Shown piece by piece: positions 1 through 8,085 of a DNA stretch of 60,963 nucleotides (positions within the stretch are counted from its first letter, which is position 1; each line of letters starts with the position of its first letter). Origin of the DNA: Desulfobacca sp. (lineage in GTDB: Bacteria > Desulfobacterota > Desulfobaccia > Desulfobaccales > Desulfobaccaceae); assembly GCA_028695935.1 (NCBI GenBank), contig JAQVHY010000003.1, positions 1 through 60,963 of the forward strand. The letters run 5' to 3'. Below the pieces are notes generated by a model, which was not told where the DNA came from, ran no database searches, and saw only the letters and a program-made list of their open reading frames with translations. The translations under genes were made by a program, and so were the position numbers.

Positions 1-6
1 TCCGAT

Positions 7-441
7 CTAGGCCTTATGGGCGGCGCCTCCGTTTTTGACCGGACTGGGTCCCAGGGCCCGAATCTTGCCGGTCATCTCCTGAGCGATGCGGGCGAAGTGC
101 GGGACTTCTCCGGTCATGATGTAACGCATCTCTAACCGCTCGCTGCCGATTTCCAGATCGTCCAGGATCTTTTTGGTATATTGCAACCTTTTCTTAGCCA
201 CCAGGTTGCCGGTTTTGTGATGACATTCGCCTTCTTTGCAGGCCACCACATAAACGCCGTCGGCTCCGTCTTGGAAAGCCCGCAGCAGGTGGATGACATC
301 AATCCTTCCGGTGCAGGGCACTTCAATGATGGAGACATTGGTGGGATAACTTAAACCTTGCTCGCCTGCCTTATCGGCCATTTCATAAGGGCAGAAATGA
401 CAGGTATAAGCAATAATCGTTGGCTCAAAAGCTTCGCTCAT
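7..441 (-). CDS. MvhD/FlpD-like hydrogenase iron-sulfur (delta) subunit
   Basis: A 144-residue protein of the methyl-viologen-reducing hydrogenase delta-subunit family, a small iron-sulfur protein that passes electrons to HdrA in flavin-based bifurcating complexes. The cysteines of the family are visible: CHFC near residue 14, PCTGRID near 43, and CKEGECHHKTGN near 68-80. The length is normal for a stand-alone MvhD. An AAGGAG-type ribosome site precedes the ATG. It is the third gene of a leftward unit after a tandem HdrA protein and a second MvhD-like protein, so it is inferred to dock on that HdrA. The stop codon is 7 bases from the window edge, and further operon genes may lie outside. Family assignment is firm; the electron partner is unknown. 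Confidence 0.9.
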   Translation of the reverse strand: MSEAFEPTIIAYTCHFCPYEMADKAGEQGLSYPTNVSIIEVPCTGRIDVIHLLRAFQDGADGVYVVACKEGECHHKTGNLVAKKRLQYTKKILDDLEIGSERLEMRYIMTGEVPHFARIAQEMTGKIRALGPSPVKNGGAAHKA

Positions 442-486
442 TCCCCTACTCCTTCTGGCAAAATCTTCCGATTCTACCTTGCCATC

Positions 487-948
487 TTAGGTCTGAGTCA
501 CCATGGGCCGGAGCGCCGCGGCGACGTTCTCCCCAGGCCTTGACCCGCTTAGCGGGTTAGGCCCTAATTCCTTGATTCTGGCGGTCATTTCCTGGGCAAT
601 TTCCGTAAATCTAGGCCCCATGCTGGCGGATAGATTATACATTGCCACCCGGTCAGCGCCGAGGCCCAGATCATCCAGAATCTCTTTCACCCGTTCCACT
701 TTACGCCGGGCCCGGAAATTGCCGGTCCGAAAATGACACTCCCCTTCCCGACACCCAGCTACCAGGACTCCATCTGCGCCGTATTGAAAAGCCCGTAACA
801 GATGGATGGTCTTGATCCGCCCCGAACAAGGGATTTGGATGATCAAGACATTAGCCGGATAACTTAACCGCATGGATCCGGCCAGATCCGCCGCCGCATA
901 AGCACAAAAATGGCAACAGAAAGCCAGGATTATCGGTTCGAAAACTAT
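487..948 (-). CDS. MvhD/FlpD-like iron-sulfur subunit with non-canonical start
   Basis: The ORF track starts this gene at 873, which cuts off the conserved N-terminus. Reading in frame upstream gives ..VFEPIILAFCCHFCAYAAADLAGS, which aligns with the start of the neighbouring MvhD gene and carries its first cysteine motif. No ATG, GTG or TTG exists in the extension. The best-placed codon is ATA at 948-946, about 8 bases after the purine run GGGGAAAGG, giving about 153 residues. Other motifs are PCSGRIK and GCREGECHFRTGN. It lies between the tandem HdrA gene and the first MvhD gene, with short gaps that suggest one transcript. The ATA could be a true rare start, a sequencing error for ATG, or a sign of decay. 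The family is sure; the start is not. Confidence 0.8.
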   Translation of the reverse strand: MVFEPIILAFCCHFCAYAAADLAGSMRLSYPANVLIIQIPCSGRIKTIHLLRAFQYGADGVLVAGCREGECHFRTGNFRARRKVERVKEILDDLGLGADRVAMYNLSASMGPRFTEIAQEMTARIKELGPNPLSGSRPGENVAAALRPMVTQT

Positions 949-1026
949 GTTTAAGACCTTTCCCCGGGTAATCAGCCCGGTTTGCCCTTCCTAATTGGCT
1001 ATAGGTGGTGCGCCTCTTTACCACCT

Positions 1027-3873
1027 TCAACCGGCCGCTTCGGCTAACAGGGCATCGCATTTGGCCAGCAACTGGGCATCAGTATAGCTCTGCAAGGTAA
1101 TGGCCTTGGCCGGACATTCCGCCGGACAGATACCACAACCCTGGCAGCGGGCCGGATCGATCACCGAGTAGCCGTCTTCACAGATATAGGGCACCTCGTA
1201 CGGACAGGCCCGCACACAGATCAGACAGGCGGCACAGATGTCCTTATCCACTACCGCCACCACCCCGCCGATGCGCTGGCGCTCAGCGGCCAGCACGGTT
1301 AAGGCCCGACCGGCCGCGGCCTGGGCCTGGGCGATGGTCTCGGTGATCAGTTTGGGCGCGTGGGCCAAACCGCACATATAGACGCCTTCGGTGAAGAAAT
1401 CTATAGGCCGTTGTTTTAAATGGACTTCCTGGAACCAGCCCAGGTTATCACGCTCCAGCTTCATGGTCTGGGCTAAGGCCTCGTTGTCACCGGGCACCGC
1501 GCCGGTGCTTAAGGCCAGGATATCGGGACTGAGGGTAACCTCGCGGTCCAAGATCAGATCTTTAAAGCGAATGCTTAACCGACCGCCTCTGTCCTCGGCA
1601 ATCGGCGGCTCTTGACGCCGATAACGGAACAACATGACCCCTTGCTTGCGGGCTTCCTGATAATAATCTTCCATCAGCCCATAGGTGCGCATATCGCGGT
1701 ACAGGATAAAGACATTTGCTTCGGGATTTAGCTTTTTGATATGTAAAGCGTTTTTGATCGCCGCCTGGCAACAGATGCGGCTGCAATTGGGGTTTTCCTG
1801 ATTCCGGGAGCCGACGCACTGGATCATGGCGATACTTTTCCAGCCCCTGGCCTCCTCCGGTTTAGTGGATAGACGCTCTCCCAATTCCAGTTGCGTCACC
1901 ACGGCCGGATTCTGACCATATAAATATTCCTTGGGTTTATAGGGCTCAGCCCCGGAGGCGACAATGGCGACGCCATGCCGGAGCTCCCGGGTGTCCCCAG
2001 CTACCTTAATTTTTGAGGTAAAGTCACCCTTTATCCCTTTAAATTCAACGATCTCGCTATTGGTCAGGACCTCGATCTGCGGATGGGCCTGGACCTGGGC
2101 AATCAGGTCCTGGAGGTAGGCCTGGACATCATCGCCCTCAATAGTGTTATAGAGACGGCGGGCGATGCCTCCCAGTTCTCCGGTCTTTTCGATCAGGGTA
2201 ACGGGAAAACCTTGCTGGGCCAGACTTAGGGCGGCATTCAGGCCGCCGATGCCGCCGCCCACGACCAGACCACTTCTGGTGACCGGCACCTCGGCTTCGC
2301 TAATCGGTTGCCGCAGGTTGGCGTCGGCGACGGCCATGCGGATCAGACCCTTGGCCTTTTGGGTAGCCTTCGCAGGTTCACCTTTATGGACCCAGGCAAC
2401 CTGTTCCCGAATATTGGTCATTTCCATCAGATACTTATTGAGACCGGCACTCTGCACAATATCCTGATACTGTTGCCGGTAATTGCGGACCGAACCCGCG
2501 GCCACCACCACCCGGTTGAGGTTGTTTTGCTGGATAATGTCCTTCATCTTTGCCGGGCCACCGGGGTTGCACAAGAACTCTCCGATTTCGGCCAGGGCAA
2601 CGTTAGCCAGGGTTTTGGCATAAGAGGCCAAAGCCGGAAGGTCTAGACTGCTGGAATCAATCCCACAACTATCAATAAATACTCCCACCCGAGGAGCTTC
2701 ACCGGAGACCTCACGTTCCGCCGGATAGCTCTTGGGTTTGGCCACCGTGCCCCGGACGTTATTTAGATCCGCCGACACCGCGGCCACCGCGGCCGAGGCC
2801 TGGGTTACGGATTCGGGAATATTTAACGGATTCTGAAAAGCCCCGCACACATAGATACCCGGCCGGTTGGTCTTTACCGGCTGGAAGGTGGAAGTCTGGG
2901 CAAAATTATGTTGGTTAAGTTCAACCCCTAGTTTATGGGCCAACTCCTGGGTCGCCTTGGTGATTTGCATACCTACGGACAGCACCACCAGGTCGTAGAC
3001 CTCAACCTGGCTCTGACCGGTATCATCAATGTACTTTAGACTTAAGTTATGGTTTTCTACCGGGTCGATAGTATGGATGCGGGAGCGGATCAGTCGCACC
3101 CCTAAATTCTCCGCCCGGTGCAGATATAGCTCAAAATCCTTGCCAAAGGTGCGGATATCCATAAAAAAGATGCTGGTCTCGGGCGGCTCCGGACACAGTT
3201 CCTTGGCCATCATGGCTTCTTTAAGCGCATACATGCAGCAGATCGAAGAACAATAGGCATTATCGCCATGATGAATGTCCCGGGAACCCACGCATTGGAA
3301 CCAGGCAATCTTTTTGGCCTCCTGACCGTCAGACGGGCGTAGGAGACGGCCGCCGGTGGGACCGGTACCCGACAAGAGGCGTTCAAATTCTAGGCTATTG
3401 ATGACATTAGGATAGTCAGCATAATGATAAACATCATATATGGTTGGATCAAAGACCTCATAGCCAGGAGCCAGAATAACGGCCCCTATCTTTAGGTTTC
3501 GGGCTTGGGACTCCGAGCCGACCCGGACCTGGGCCTGGAAGTTTCCTGGTTCCCCCTCTAATTTCTGGAGGTCAGCCTGGGGCAGGAACTCGATAAAGGG
3601 ATGGCGGGTAACTTCCACAAACCCATGGGTATCCTGTTTCGGGCAGACCATACAGAGGAAACAGTCATGGGTGGGAAACATCTTGTCCAGTTCTGCGGTG
3701 ACCCCGCCAACCTTGGCGGTTTTTTCCAATAAATAAACATAATAACCCGAGTTGGCCAAATCTTCGGCGGCCTGGACGCCTGTCACCCCGGCTCCAACTA
3801 CCAGGACGGCGCCGCTAGGACCCCCACTCTGGCCTGGATTCGACCCACTTTTTTCTATACCTCGCTCCGCCAT
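1027..3873 (-). CDS. Tandem HdrA-like FAD/iron-sulfur protein (HdrA-HdrA fusion)
   Basis: A 948-residue flavoprotein of the heterodisulfide reductase subunit A family. Two FAD-binding halves are visible: VVGAGVTGVQAAEDLA near residue 25 and VVGGGIGGLNAALSLA a little past the middle. Each is followed by the family CVGSR...CS.ICC signature. The second half begins with a recognisable HdrA N-terminal domain, but two usual cysteines are replaced (AAGSVRNY for AACSPxxH, and REQVAWVH for REHCSWVH). The internal ferredoxin insert of ordinary HdrA is also absent. The C-terminus has two [4Fe-4S] motifs, CAACLICVRAC and CQGCGICPAEC. Typical HdrA is about 650 residues, so this is a fusion, comparable to a QmoA/QmoB-like arrangement in one chain. 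It heads an operon with two MvhD-like genes. Cytoplasmic electron transfer is inferred; the substrates are unknown. Confidence 0.88.
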   Translation of the reverse strand: MAERGIEKSGSNPGQSGGPSGAVLVVGAGVTGVQAAEDLANSGYYVYLLEKTAKVGGVTAELDKMFPTHDCFLCMVCPKQDTHGFVEVTRHPFIEFLPQADLQKLEGEPGNFQAQVRVGSESQARNLKIGAVILAPGYEVFDPTIYDVYHYADYPNVINSLEFERLLSGTGPTGGRLLRPSDGQEAKKIAWFQCVGSRDIHHGDNAYCSSICCMYALKEAMMAKELCPEPPETSIFFMDIRTFGKDFELYLHRAENLGVRLIRSRIHTIDPVENHNLSLKYIDDTGQSQVEVYDLVVLSVGMQITKATQELAHKLGVELNQHNFAQTSTFQPVKTNRPGIYVCGAFQNPLNIPESVTQASAAVAAVSADLNNVRGTVAKPKSYPAEREVSGEAPRVGVFIDSCGIDSSSLDLPALASYAKTLANVALAEIGEFLCNPGGPAKMKDIIQQNNLNRVVVAAGSVRNYRQQYQDIVQSAGLNKYLMEMTNIREQVAWVHKGEPAKATQKAKGLIRMAVADANLRQPISEAEVPVTRSGLVVGGGIGGLNAALSLAQQGFPVTLIEKTGELGGIARRLYNTIEGDDVQAYLQDLIAQVQAHPQIEVLTNSEIVEFKGIKGDFTSKIKVAGDTRELRHGVAIVASGAEPYKPKEYLYGQNPAVVTQLELGERLSTKPEEARGWKSIAMIQCVGSRNQENPNCSRICCQAAIKNALHIKKLNPEANVFILYRDMRTYGLMEDYYQEARKQGVMLFRYRRQEPPIAEDRGGRLSIRFKDLILDREVTLSPDILALSTGAVPGDNEALAQTMKLERDNLGWFQEVHLKQRPIDFFTEGVYMCGLAHAPKLITETIAQAQAAAGRALTVLAAERQRIGGVVAVVDKDICAACLICVRACPYEVPYICEDGYSVIDPARCQGCGICPAECPAKAITLQSYTDAQLLAKCDALLAEAAG

Positions 3874-3879
3874 TTTTTC

Positions 3880-4100
3880 CTTCCTCTTTTAGAGAGATTT
3901 CAGACCAGTTAGCCAATCTTTGACACCGAGATCTGTCTGTTCCCGGAGCGTGACCGCTGTCGTCCTGATCGTCCGGGGAGAATGAGTCATCGGCTAGCGT
4001 TAGGTTAAGCCCCCGGGTTGGCGGTGGCGCTGATCGCACCGCCTCCCGTTATGATGGCGTAACCTGGAACCAAGTTTTCCGCCCTGAAAGCTCGGAAACT
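3880..4100 (-). promoter_or_regulatory. Base-paired leader of the hdrA-mvhD operon
   Basis: The stretch between the hdrA start and the divergent fur gene holds no convincing gene. Read on the minus strand it can form several consecutive helices. TTTCCG pairs with CGGAAA. AGGTTA closes with TAACCT around a nested CGGG/GGCGGTG...CACCGCC/CCCG arm. CCCGGA pairs with TCCGGG around a small GCG/CGC hairpin. This density of pairing is more than a plain leader needs and could be a riboswitch or attenuator. It matches no riboswitch class I recognise. AGAGGAAGG just before the ATG is the ribosome site. Confidence 0.4.
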
Positions 4101-4148
4101 AGGGGATAATCTTGTAAAATATTTCTCATTCTCCAACATTAGAAATTA

Positions 4149-4178
4149 TTATTACCATTGTGTCCATAGACCTGTCAA
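4149..4178 (-). promoter_or_regulatory. Putative sigma-70 promoter for the hdrA operon
   Basis: On the minus strand a perfect TTGACA (4178-4173) is followed after 18 bases by TAATAA (4154-4149), in an AT-rich stretch. Transcription from here would give a leader of about 265 bases covering the helices described next to hdrA. No other candidate of similar quality was seen upstream of hdrA. Confidence 0.4.
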
Positions 4179-4343
4179 TAACAATTATGAGTAAATATTC
4201 ACTAGAATGACCTAATCGTGGGTTAAAATATTATCAAGCTGCACAATTGCCCAAGGGTCTGCGGAAAAGAAACGATAGCCAGTCGGATTTGTTATCTTCC
4301 GCACAATCTTACCATTTAAGCTGGCCGGGCTGGCCGATTTCGC

Positions 4344-4372
4344 TTGACAGGTTAGCCCTTAATCATTAAAAT
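4344..4372 (+). promoter_or_regulatory. Sigma-70 type promoter of the fur-like gene
   Basis: TTGACA at 4344-4349, a 17-base spacer, and TAAAAT at 4367-4372. Transcription would start near 4379, after the TTG used by the ORF track at 4373. This supports the ATG at 4406 as the real start. The AT-rich region just upstream (about 4100-4300) separates this promoter from the divergent hdrA promoter and could hold operator sites for the regulator, but no clear Fur box was recognised. Confidence 0.6.
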
Positions 4373-4405
4373 TTGTATTTGAATCTCAATAAATTATCTG
4401 TGGTC

Positions 4406-4864
4406 ATGAAATCTGAACTAGAAATTTTTAAAGAATATATCCGGGGGCGGGGCTTACGCCAAACCCCGGAGCGGGAGAAGATCCTACAGGAGATAACCGC
4501 CTTCCACGGCCATTTTGATGTGGATGAACTTTATCTCCGTCTCCGCCGCCAGGGCATTAAGATTTCCAAGGCCTCTATTTATCGAACTTTACCGCTGTTG
4601 TTGGATTGCGGTCTGATCCGCGAGGTCGATTTTACCGACGGCCATTGGCACTATGAGTCCATCTATGGTCAGCCGCATCATTGCCACCTGCGTTGCCTGA
4701 AATGCGGGGCAATTGTCGAATTTGAAGACCCTCTGCTGATCTGTGTGGAACAGAAACTGGCCTGGAGGTTTGGTTATCTGGTCAAAACCCATACCTTGGA
4801 AGTCCAGGGCGTCTGTCCCGAGTGTCAAGAAAGGCTCGGGACCGGAGACGATGGCGGCGATTGA
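4406..4864 (+). CDS. Fur-family metalloregulator
   Basis: A 152-residue ferric-uptake-regulator family repressor, a dimeric DNA-binding protein that responds to a metal or to peroxide. The winged-helix part contains RQTPEREKILQEI and SKASIYRTLPLL. The dimerisation part has a His-rich patch (HHCHLRCLKCG) and two zinc-type pairs, CLKCG and CPECQ, near the C-terminus. Length is normal for Fur, PerR or Zur, and the sequence does not decide between them. The ORF track starts at a TTG 33 bases upstream, but the promoter places the transcript start after that codon, so the ATG at 4406 is preferred. It is divergent from the hdrA operon, which makes autoregulation or control of hdrA plausible but unproven. 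Confidence 0.88.
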   Translation: MKSELEIFKEYIRGRGLRQTPEREKILQEITAFHGHFDVDELYLRLRRQGIKISKASIYRTLPLLLDCGLIREVDFTDGHWHYESIYGQPHHCHLRCLKCGAIVEFEDPLLICVEQKLAWRFGYLVKTHTLEVQGVCPECQERLGTGDDGGD

Positions 4865-4912
4865 GGCTACCAGGTCCCTATCGGACCCCAAGCCCTACTT
4901 TTATCGGACTCT

Positions 4913-4933
4913 GAACCTTGAACTTTGAACCTT
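4913..4933. repeat. Heptanucleotide tandem repeat (gaacctt)x3
   Basis: Three consecutive 7-base units (gaacctt, gaacttt, gaacctt) lie just after the fur-like gene. Nearly the same array appears before sucD at 13371. It is one of several period-7 arrays in spacers of this window. Confidence 0.8.
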
Positions 4934-5090
4934 TCGTAACAGAACACAGTTTCTGCTTGGTTAAGACCATCTCCTCGTGATTATTAGTACCAAAGATCTA
5001 TACAATAAGCGGCACGCCTTCTTTCCTTCTTAAAATCGACAAATTCTGCTATTATTAAAAAAAATACTAGGGTCTGATTATCCCACAATA

Positions 5091-7310
5091 ATGGTAGCCG
5101 CAACTCCAGAACCATCCCATTCAGATGATTTGGCCACGCTGGCCGGGCAGGTGGAGCGGATCAGCTATACCGATCCGGTGAGTCACTTTACCGTAGCCCG
5201 TCTCCAGACCAAGGGCCGCCCGGACCTGGTCACGGTGGTCGGACCCCTGACCGGTATTCAGGAAGGCGAGCAATTGCGCCTTAAGGGACGCTGGGCGGTC
5301 CACCCCCGCTTCGGCGAGCAATTCCAGGTGGTCTGGTGGACCTCGGTAGTCCCGGCCACGGCCGCCGGGATCCAAAAATACCTGGGATCCGGTTTTATTC
5401 ACGGCATCGGTCCCGAATTGGCCGCACGTCTGGTCAAGCAATTCGGCGCGCAAACTTTGGATATTATTGATAATACCCCCAAACGCTTACAGGAAGTGCC
5501 CGGAATCGGCAGTAAACGCGCTGCCCAGATTCAGGCGGCCTGGGAAACCCAGAAAGACATCCGCGAGGTCATGCTGTTTCTCCAGGAGCATGGGGTGGGG
5601 GTGGCCTATGCCACCAAGATCTATAAACAGTATGGTTCTCAGGCCATCCAGGTAGTCAGCGACAACCCCTATCAACTGGCCACCGAAGTCTACGGTATCG
5701 GTTTCCTTACTGCCGACCGCCTGGCCGCCCGCCTCAACATTGATCGCCAATCACCGGCTCGCCTGGCCGCGGGTCTGCTTTACAGCCTGGACCAGTTGGC
5801 CAAACAAGGGCACGTCTATGCCCCTCGTAAACTATTGATCACCAAGGCCCAGGAGTTATTGGAGTCCGAAGGGCCAGCCCTGGAAGCCGCCCTGGAGAGC
5901 CAGGTGCAGGAGGGTCACCTGGTGATTGAGCGTCTGGAGGGGGGAGAAACCGCCATCTACCGCAAACCATTTTTTGTGGCGGAAACCGGCATTGCCCAGC
6001 TCCTGGCCCGGCTGCGCGCCGGACCGGGATTAGAGCGGCCGCTGGCTCTGGATCAGGCCCTGGAATGGGCCCAGAAGCGTCGGCGGTTAAAGTTATCCGC
6101 CGAACAGGCGCAGGCGGTGACCGCAGCCCTGACCGAAAAGGTCCTGGTGATTACCGGGGGCCCGGGAACCGGTAAGACCACTATTATTAGTTGCATTACG
6201 GATATTTATCGGTCGCTGGGAGCCCGGGTAACCCTGTTGGCGCCCACCGGCCGGGCCGCCAAGCGTTTGTCCGAAGCGACCGGTAGCGAGGCCTCCACTA
6301 TTCACCGCTGCCTGGAATTTTCGCCGCAGACCGGAGGCTTTCGGCGCAATGCGGGGGATCCGTTAAAGACCGATGTGGTGGTGGTCGATGAGGTCTCCAT
6401 GGTGGACACCATCCTGATGTACCACCTGTTGAAGGCCCTGCCCGCAGTCGCCCGCCTCATACTGGTCGGCGATGCCCACCAGTTGCCCTCGGTCGGTCCG
6501 GGTAATGTCCTCAAAGATCTGCTGGATTCGGGGGTGATCCCGGTAGTCCAGTTGCGGGAAATCTATCGCCAGGCCCGTCAGAGTCTGATAGTTATTAATG
6601 CCCACCGGATCAATCAGGGCCAGTTTCCGATTATGCCCCCTCAGCCCCAGACCGCGGATTTCTTCTTTCTGGAGATCGACGACCCGGAAATACTGCGGGA
6701 TCGATTGCTTGAGATAGTGGCCCACAGACTGCCGCGGCGCTATGGTTTTAACCCGGTCCGAGATATCCAAGTCCTTACCCCGATGCATCGGGGGGTGGTC
6801 GGCGTCCAAAATCTTAACCAGGAACTGCAAAAGCAGATTAACCAAAACCCCGTCATCTGGCAGGGTGGGGGCCGGATGTTTAAACTGCATGACAAGATCA
6901 TGCAACTGCGCAATAATTATGATAAAGAGGTGTTTAATGGGGATATCGGTCTGGTCAGCGGCTATGATGCTGAAAACAACTTACTGAGGGTTAATTTTGA
7001 GGGTCGGCAAGTGAGTTATGAGCCGGCCGAATGGGATGAAATAACGCTGGCCTACGCGGTGTCGGTCCACAAAGCCCAAGGCAACGAGTTTCCCGCGGTG
7101 GTTATCGCGCTCACTACCCACCACTATTTGATGCTGCAACGGAACCTGATCTATACCGCCATTACCCGCGGGAAACGGCTGGTCGTCCTGTTGGGTAGTA
7201 AAAAGGCCCTGAGCATGGCCATCCGCAACGATCGGCCCTTGAAACGCTATTCCGGTTTAGCCGCGCGTCTGCGTCAGAGCTTGACTGGATCAGGGTCTAA
7301 AAGTCCTTGA
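5091..7310 (+). CDS. recD2: RecD2-type 5'-3' DNA helicase (YrrC family)
   Basis: A 739-residue superfamily 1B helicase of the RecD2 type, acting in DNA repair without RecBC. The N-terminal region has tandem helix-hairpin-helix motifs (GIGPELAARL, VPGIGSKRAA) typical of RecD2 and absent from enteric RecD. Walker A (TGGPGTGKTT) lies near residue 354 and is followed by VVVDEVSMVD (Walker B) and GDAHQLPSVGPG. The C-terminus has VHKAQGNEFPAVV and YTAITRGKRLVV, the UvrD-like helicase end motifs. Length is normal for the family. The start is an ATG in the AT-rich spacer after fur. The next genes, the zapB-like and zapA genes, follow in the same direction after a 55-base gap. Confidence 0.95.
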   Translation: MVAATPEPSHSDDLATLAGQVERISYTDPVSHFTVARLQTKGRPDLVTVVGPLTGIQEGEQLRLKGRWAVHPRFGEQFQVVWWTSVVPATAAGIQKYLGSGFIHGIGPELAARLVKQFGAQTLDIIDNTPKRLQEVPGIGSKRAAQIQAAWETQKDIREVMLFLQEHGVGVAYATKIYKQYGSQAIQVVSDNPYQLATEVYGIGFLTADRLAARLNIDRQSPARLAAGLLYSLDQLAKQGHVYAPRKLLITKAQELLESEGPALEAALESQVQEGHLVIERLEGGETAIYRKPFFVAETGIAQLLARLRAGPGLERPLALDQALEWAQKRRRLKLSAEQAQAVTAALTEKVLVITGGPGTGKTTIISCITDIYRSLGARVTLLAPTGRAAKRLSEATGSEASTIHRCLEFSPQTGGFRRNAGDPLKTDVVVVDEVSMVDTILMYHLLKALPAVARLILVGDAHQLPSVGPGNVLKDLLDSGVIPVVQLREIYRQARQSLIVINAHRINQGQFPIMPPQPQTADFFFLEIDDPEILRDRLLEIVAHRLPRRYGFNPVRDIQVLTPMHRGVVGVQNLNQELQKQINQNPVIWQGGGRMFKLHDKIMQLRNNYDKEVFNGDIGLVSGYDAENNLLRVNFEGRQVSYEPAEWDEITLAYAVSVHKAQGNEFPAVVIALTTHHYLMLQRNLIYTAITRGKRLVVLLGSKKALSMAIRNDRPLKRYSGLAARLRQSLTGSGSKSP

Positions 7311-7365
7311 CTTTTTATCTGTATCGAATAAAATCAATCTCATAGAAACTAAAGGGGAAGCGGGA

Positions 7366-7596
7366 GTGTCACTAGAGCTCTTTGAAGTCTTGGAGAACCG
7401 ACTGGAACAGATCCTCACTCAGTACCAAACTCTGAAAACGGATAATGCCTCTCTACTTAAGTCTCTGCAGGAAAAGGAGCAGGCGCTCAAGGAGGCTCAG
7501 GAATATCTCGACAAAATAGGCCGAGAGCGGGAGTTGGTAAAGCAGCGCATAGACCAGCTGTTGCACAAATTAGGAAGCCTCGGCGCCGAAACCTAA
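7366..7596 (+). CDS. Small coiled-coil protein, ZapB-like
   Basis: A 76-residue protein predicted from its sequence to be almost entirely coiled coil (ENRLEQILTQYQTLKTDNASLL, then charged heptads). It has a GTG start preceded by a purine-rich GGGGAAGCGGGA. It ends 17 bases before zapA, and small coiled-coil genes annotated zapB often sit directly before zapA in this group of bacteria. A role at the division septum is inferred from that neighbourhood only. The sequence has no catalytic or binding motif. Confidence 0.65.
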   Translation: MSLELFEVLENRLEQILTQYQTLKTDNASLLKSLQEKEQALKEAQEYLDKIGRERELVKQRIDQLLHKLGSLGAET

Positions 7597-7613
7597 GGAG
7601 TAATTATTTACTG

Positions 7614-7913
7614 GTGCCGGAAACTATAAAGATTGAGATACTGGGTCGGCCGATCACCCTGAAAAGTGAGGCGCCCCCCGGACGGATTGAATCCATCACC
7701 CGTCTGGTGGATGACCAAATCAAAGAAATCAGGCAGGCGTTGCCCGCGATATCTCCTTTGGAGGTGGCTATTATGGCCGCCCTCAACCTGGCTTACGAAT
7801 ATCTGGAGATGAAGGAGGATTACCAGCAACTCCAAAGGGAAGTTGAAACCAAATCGCAACATTTAATAAAATTAATCGAGATGCGCAGTTCGCTTCCCCT
7901 GCAATGCTCGTGA
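7614..7913 (+). CDS. zapA: Cell division protein ZapA
   Basis: A 99-residue ZapA-family protein, which binds and bundles FtsZ at the division ring. The N-terminal beta part (TIKIEILGRPITLKSE) and the helical part (RLVDDQIKEIRQALP...VAIMAALNLAYEYLEMKEDY) match the family in order and length. The start is GTG. AAGGAG lies 13 bases upstream, slightly far, and the in-frame CTG just before the GTG would be closer. It follows the coiled-coil gene directly and precedes the probable 6S RNA, the usual order in proteobacteria. Confidence 0.85.
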   Translation: MPETIKIEILGRPITLKSEAPPGRIESITRLVDDQIKEIRQALPAISPLEVAIMAALNLAYEYLEMKEDYQQLQREVETKSQHLIKLIEMRSSLPLQCS

Positions 7914-7924
7914 TTAACAGCTTA

Positions 7925-8085
7925 GTTGATGTTCCAACACTACAAAACCGGGTTTCAGGTGGACTCCGTTGTGCAGGGCCCGCGAGGGAAAGCCTGAAGG
8001 AGCAACCATAGAGACCCACTTGAACTTTAGAGGTTCAAAACTTCCTGTTAACACGGCATTATTTGTGGGGGAAGCGAAATTTTTT
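7925..8085 (+). ncRNA. ssrS: Probable 6S RNA (ssrS)
   Basis: 6S RNA mimics an open promoter and binds RNA polymerase in stationary phase. The region directly after zapA, its usual place, has sequence echoes of E. coli 6S: GATGTTC near the 5' side, CACTTGAAC...GGTTCAA in the apical part, and ACGGCAT at the 3' closing side. The 5' AUGUU can pair with GGCAU as in the known closing stem. CTTCC...GGAAG followed by a run of six T at about 8079 could end the transcript. Ends are approximate and the core is a little shorter than the E. coli RNA. The call rests on synteny plus short motifs, not on a covariance search. Confidence 0.5.

Noticed and set aside
930-940. GGTTCGAA as a tRNA T-loop
   Set aside because: It lies inside the MvhD coding frame, and no acceptor stem or anticodon arm surrounds it.
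3815-4039. 74-residue ORF before hdrA
   Set aside because: It overlaps the hdrA start and the base-paired leader. It has no ribosome site or protein-like motif.
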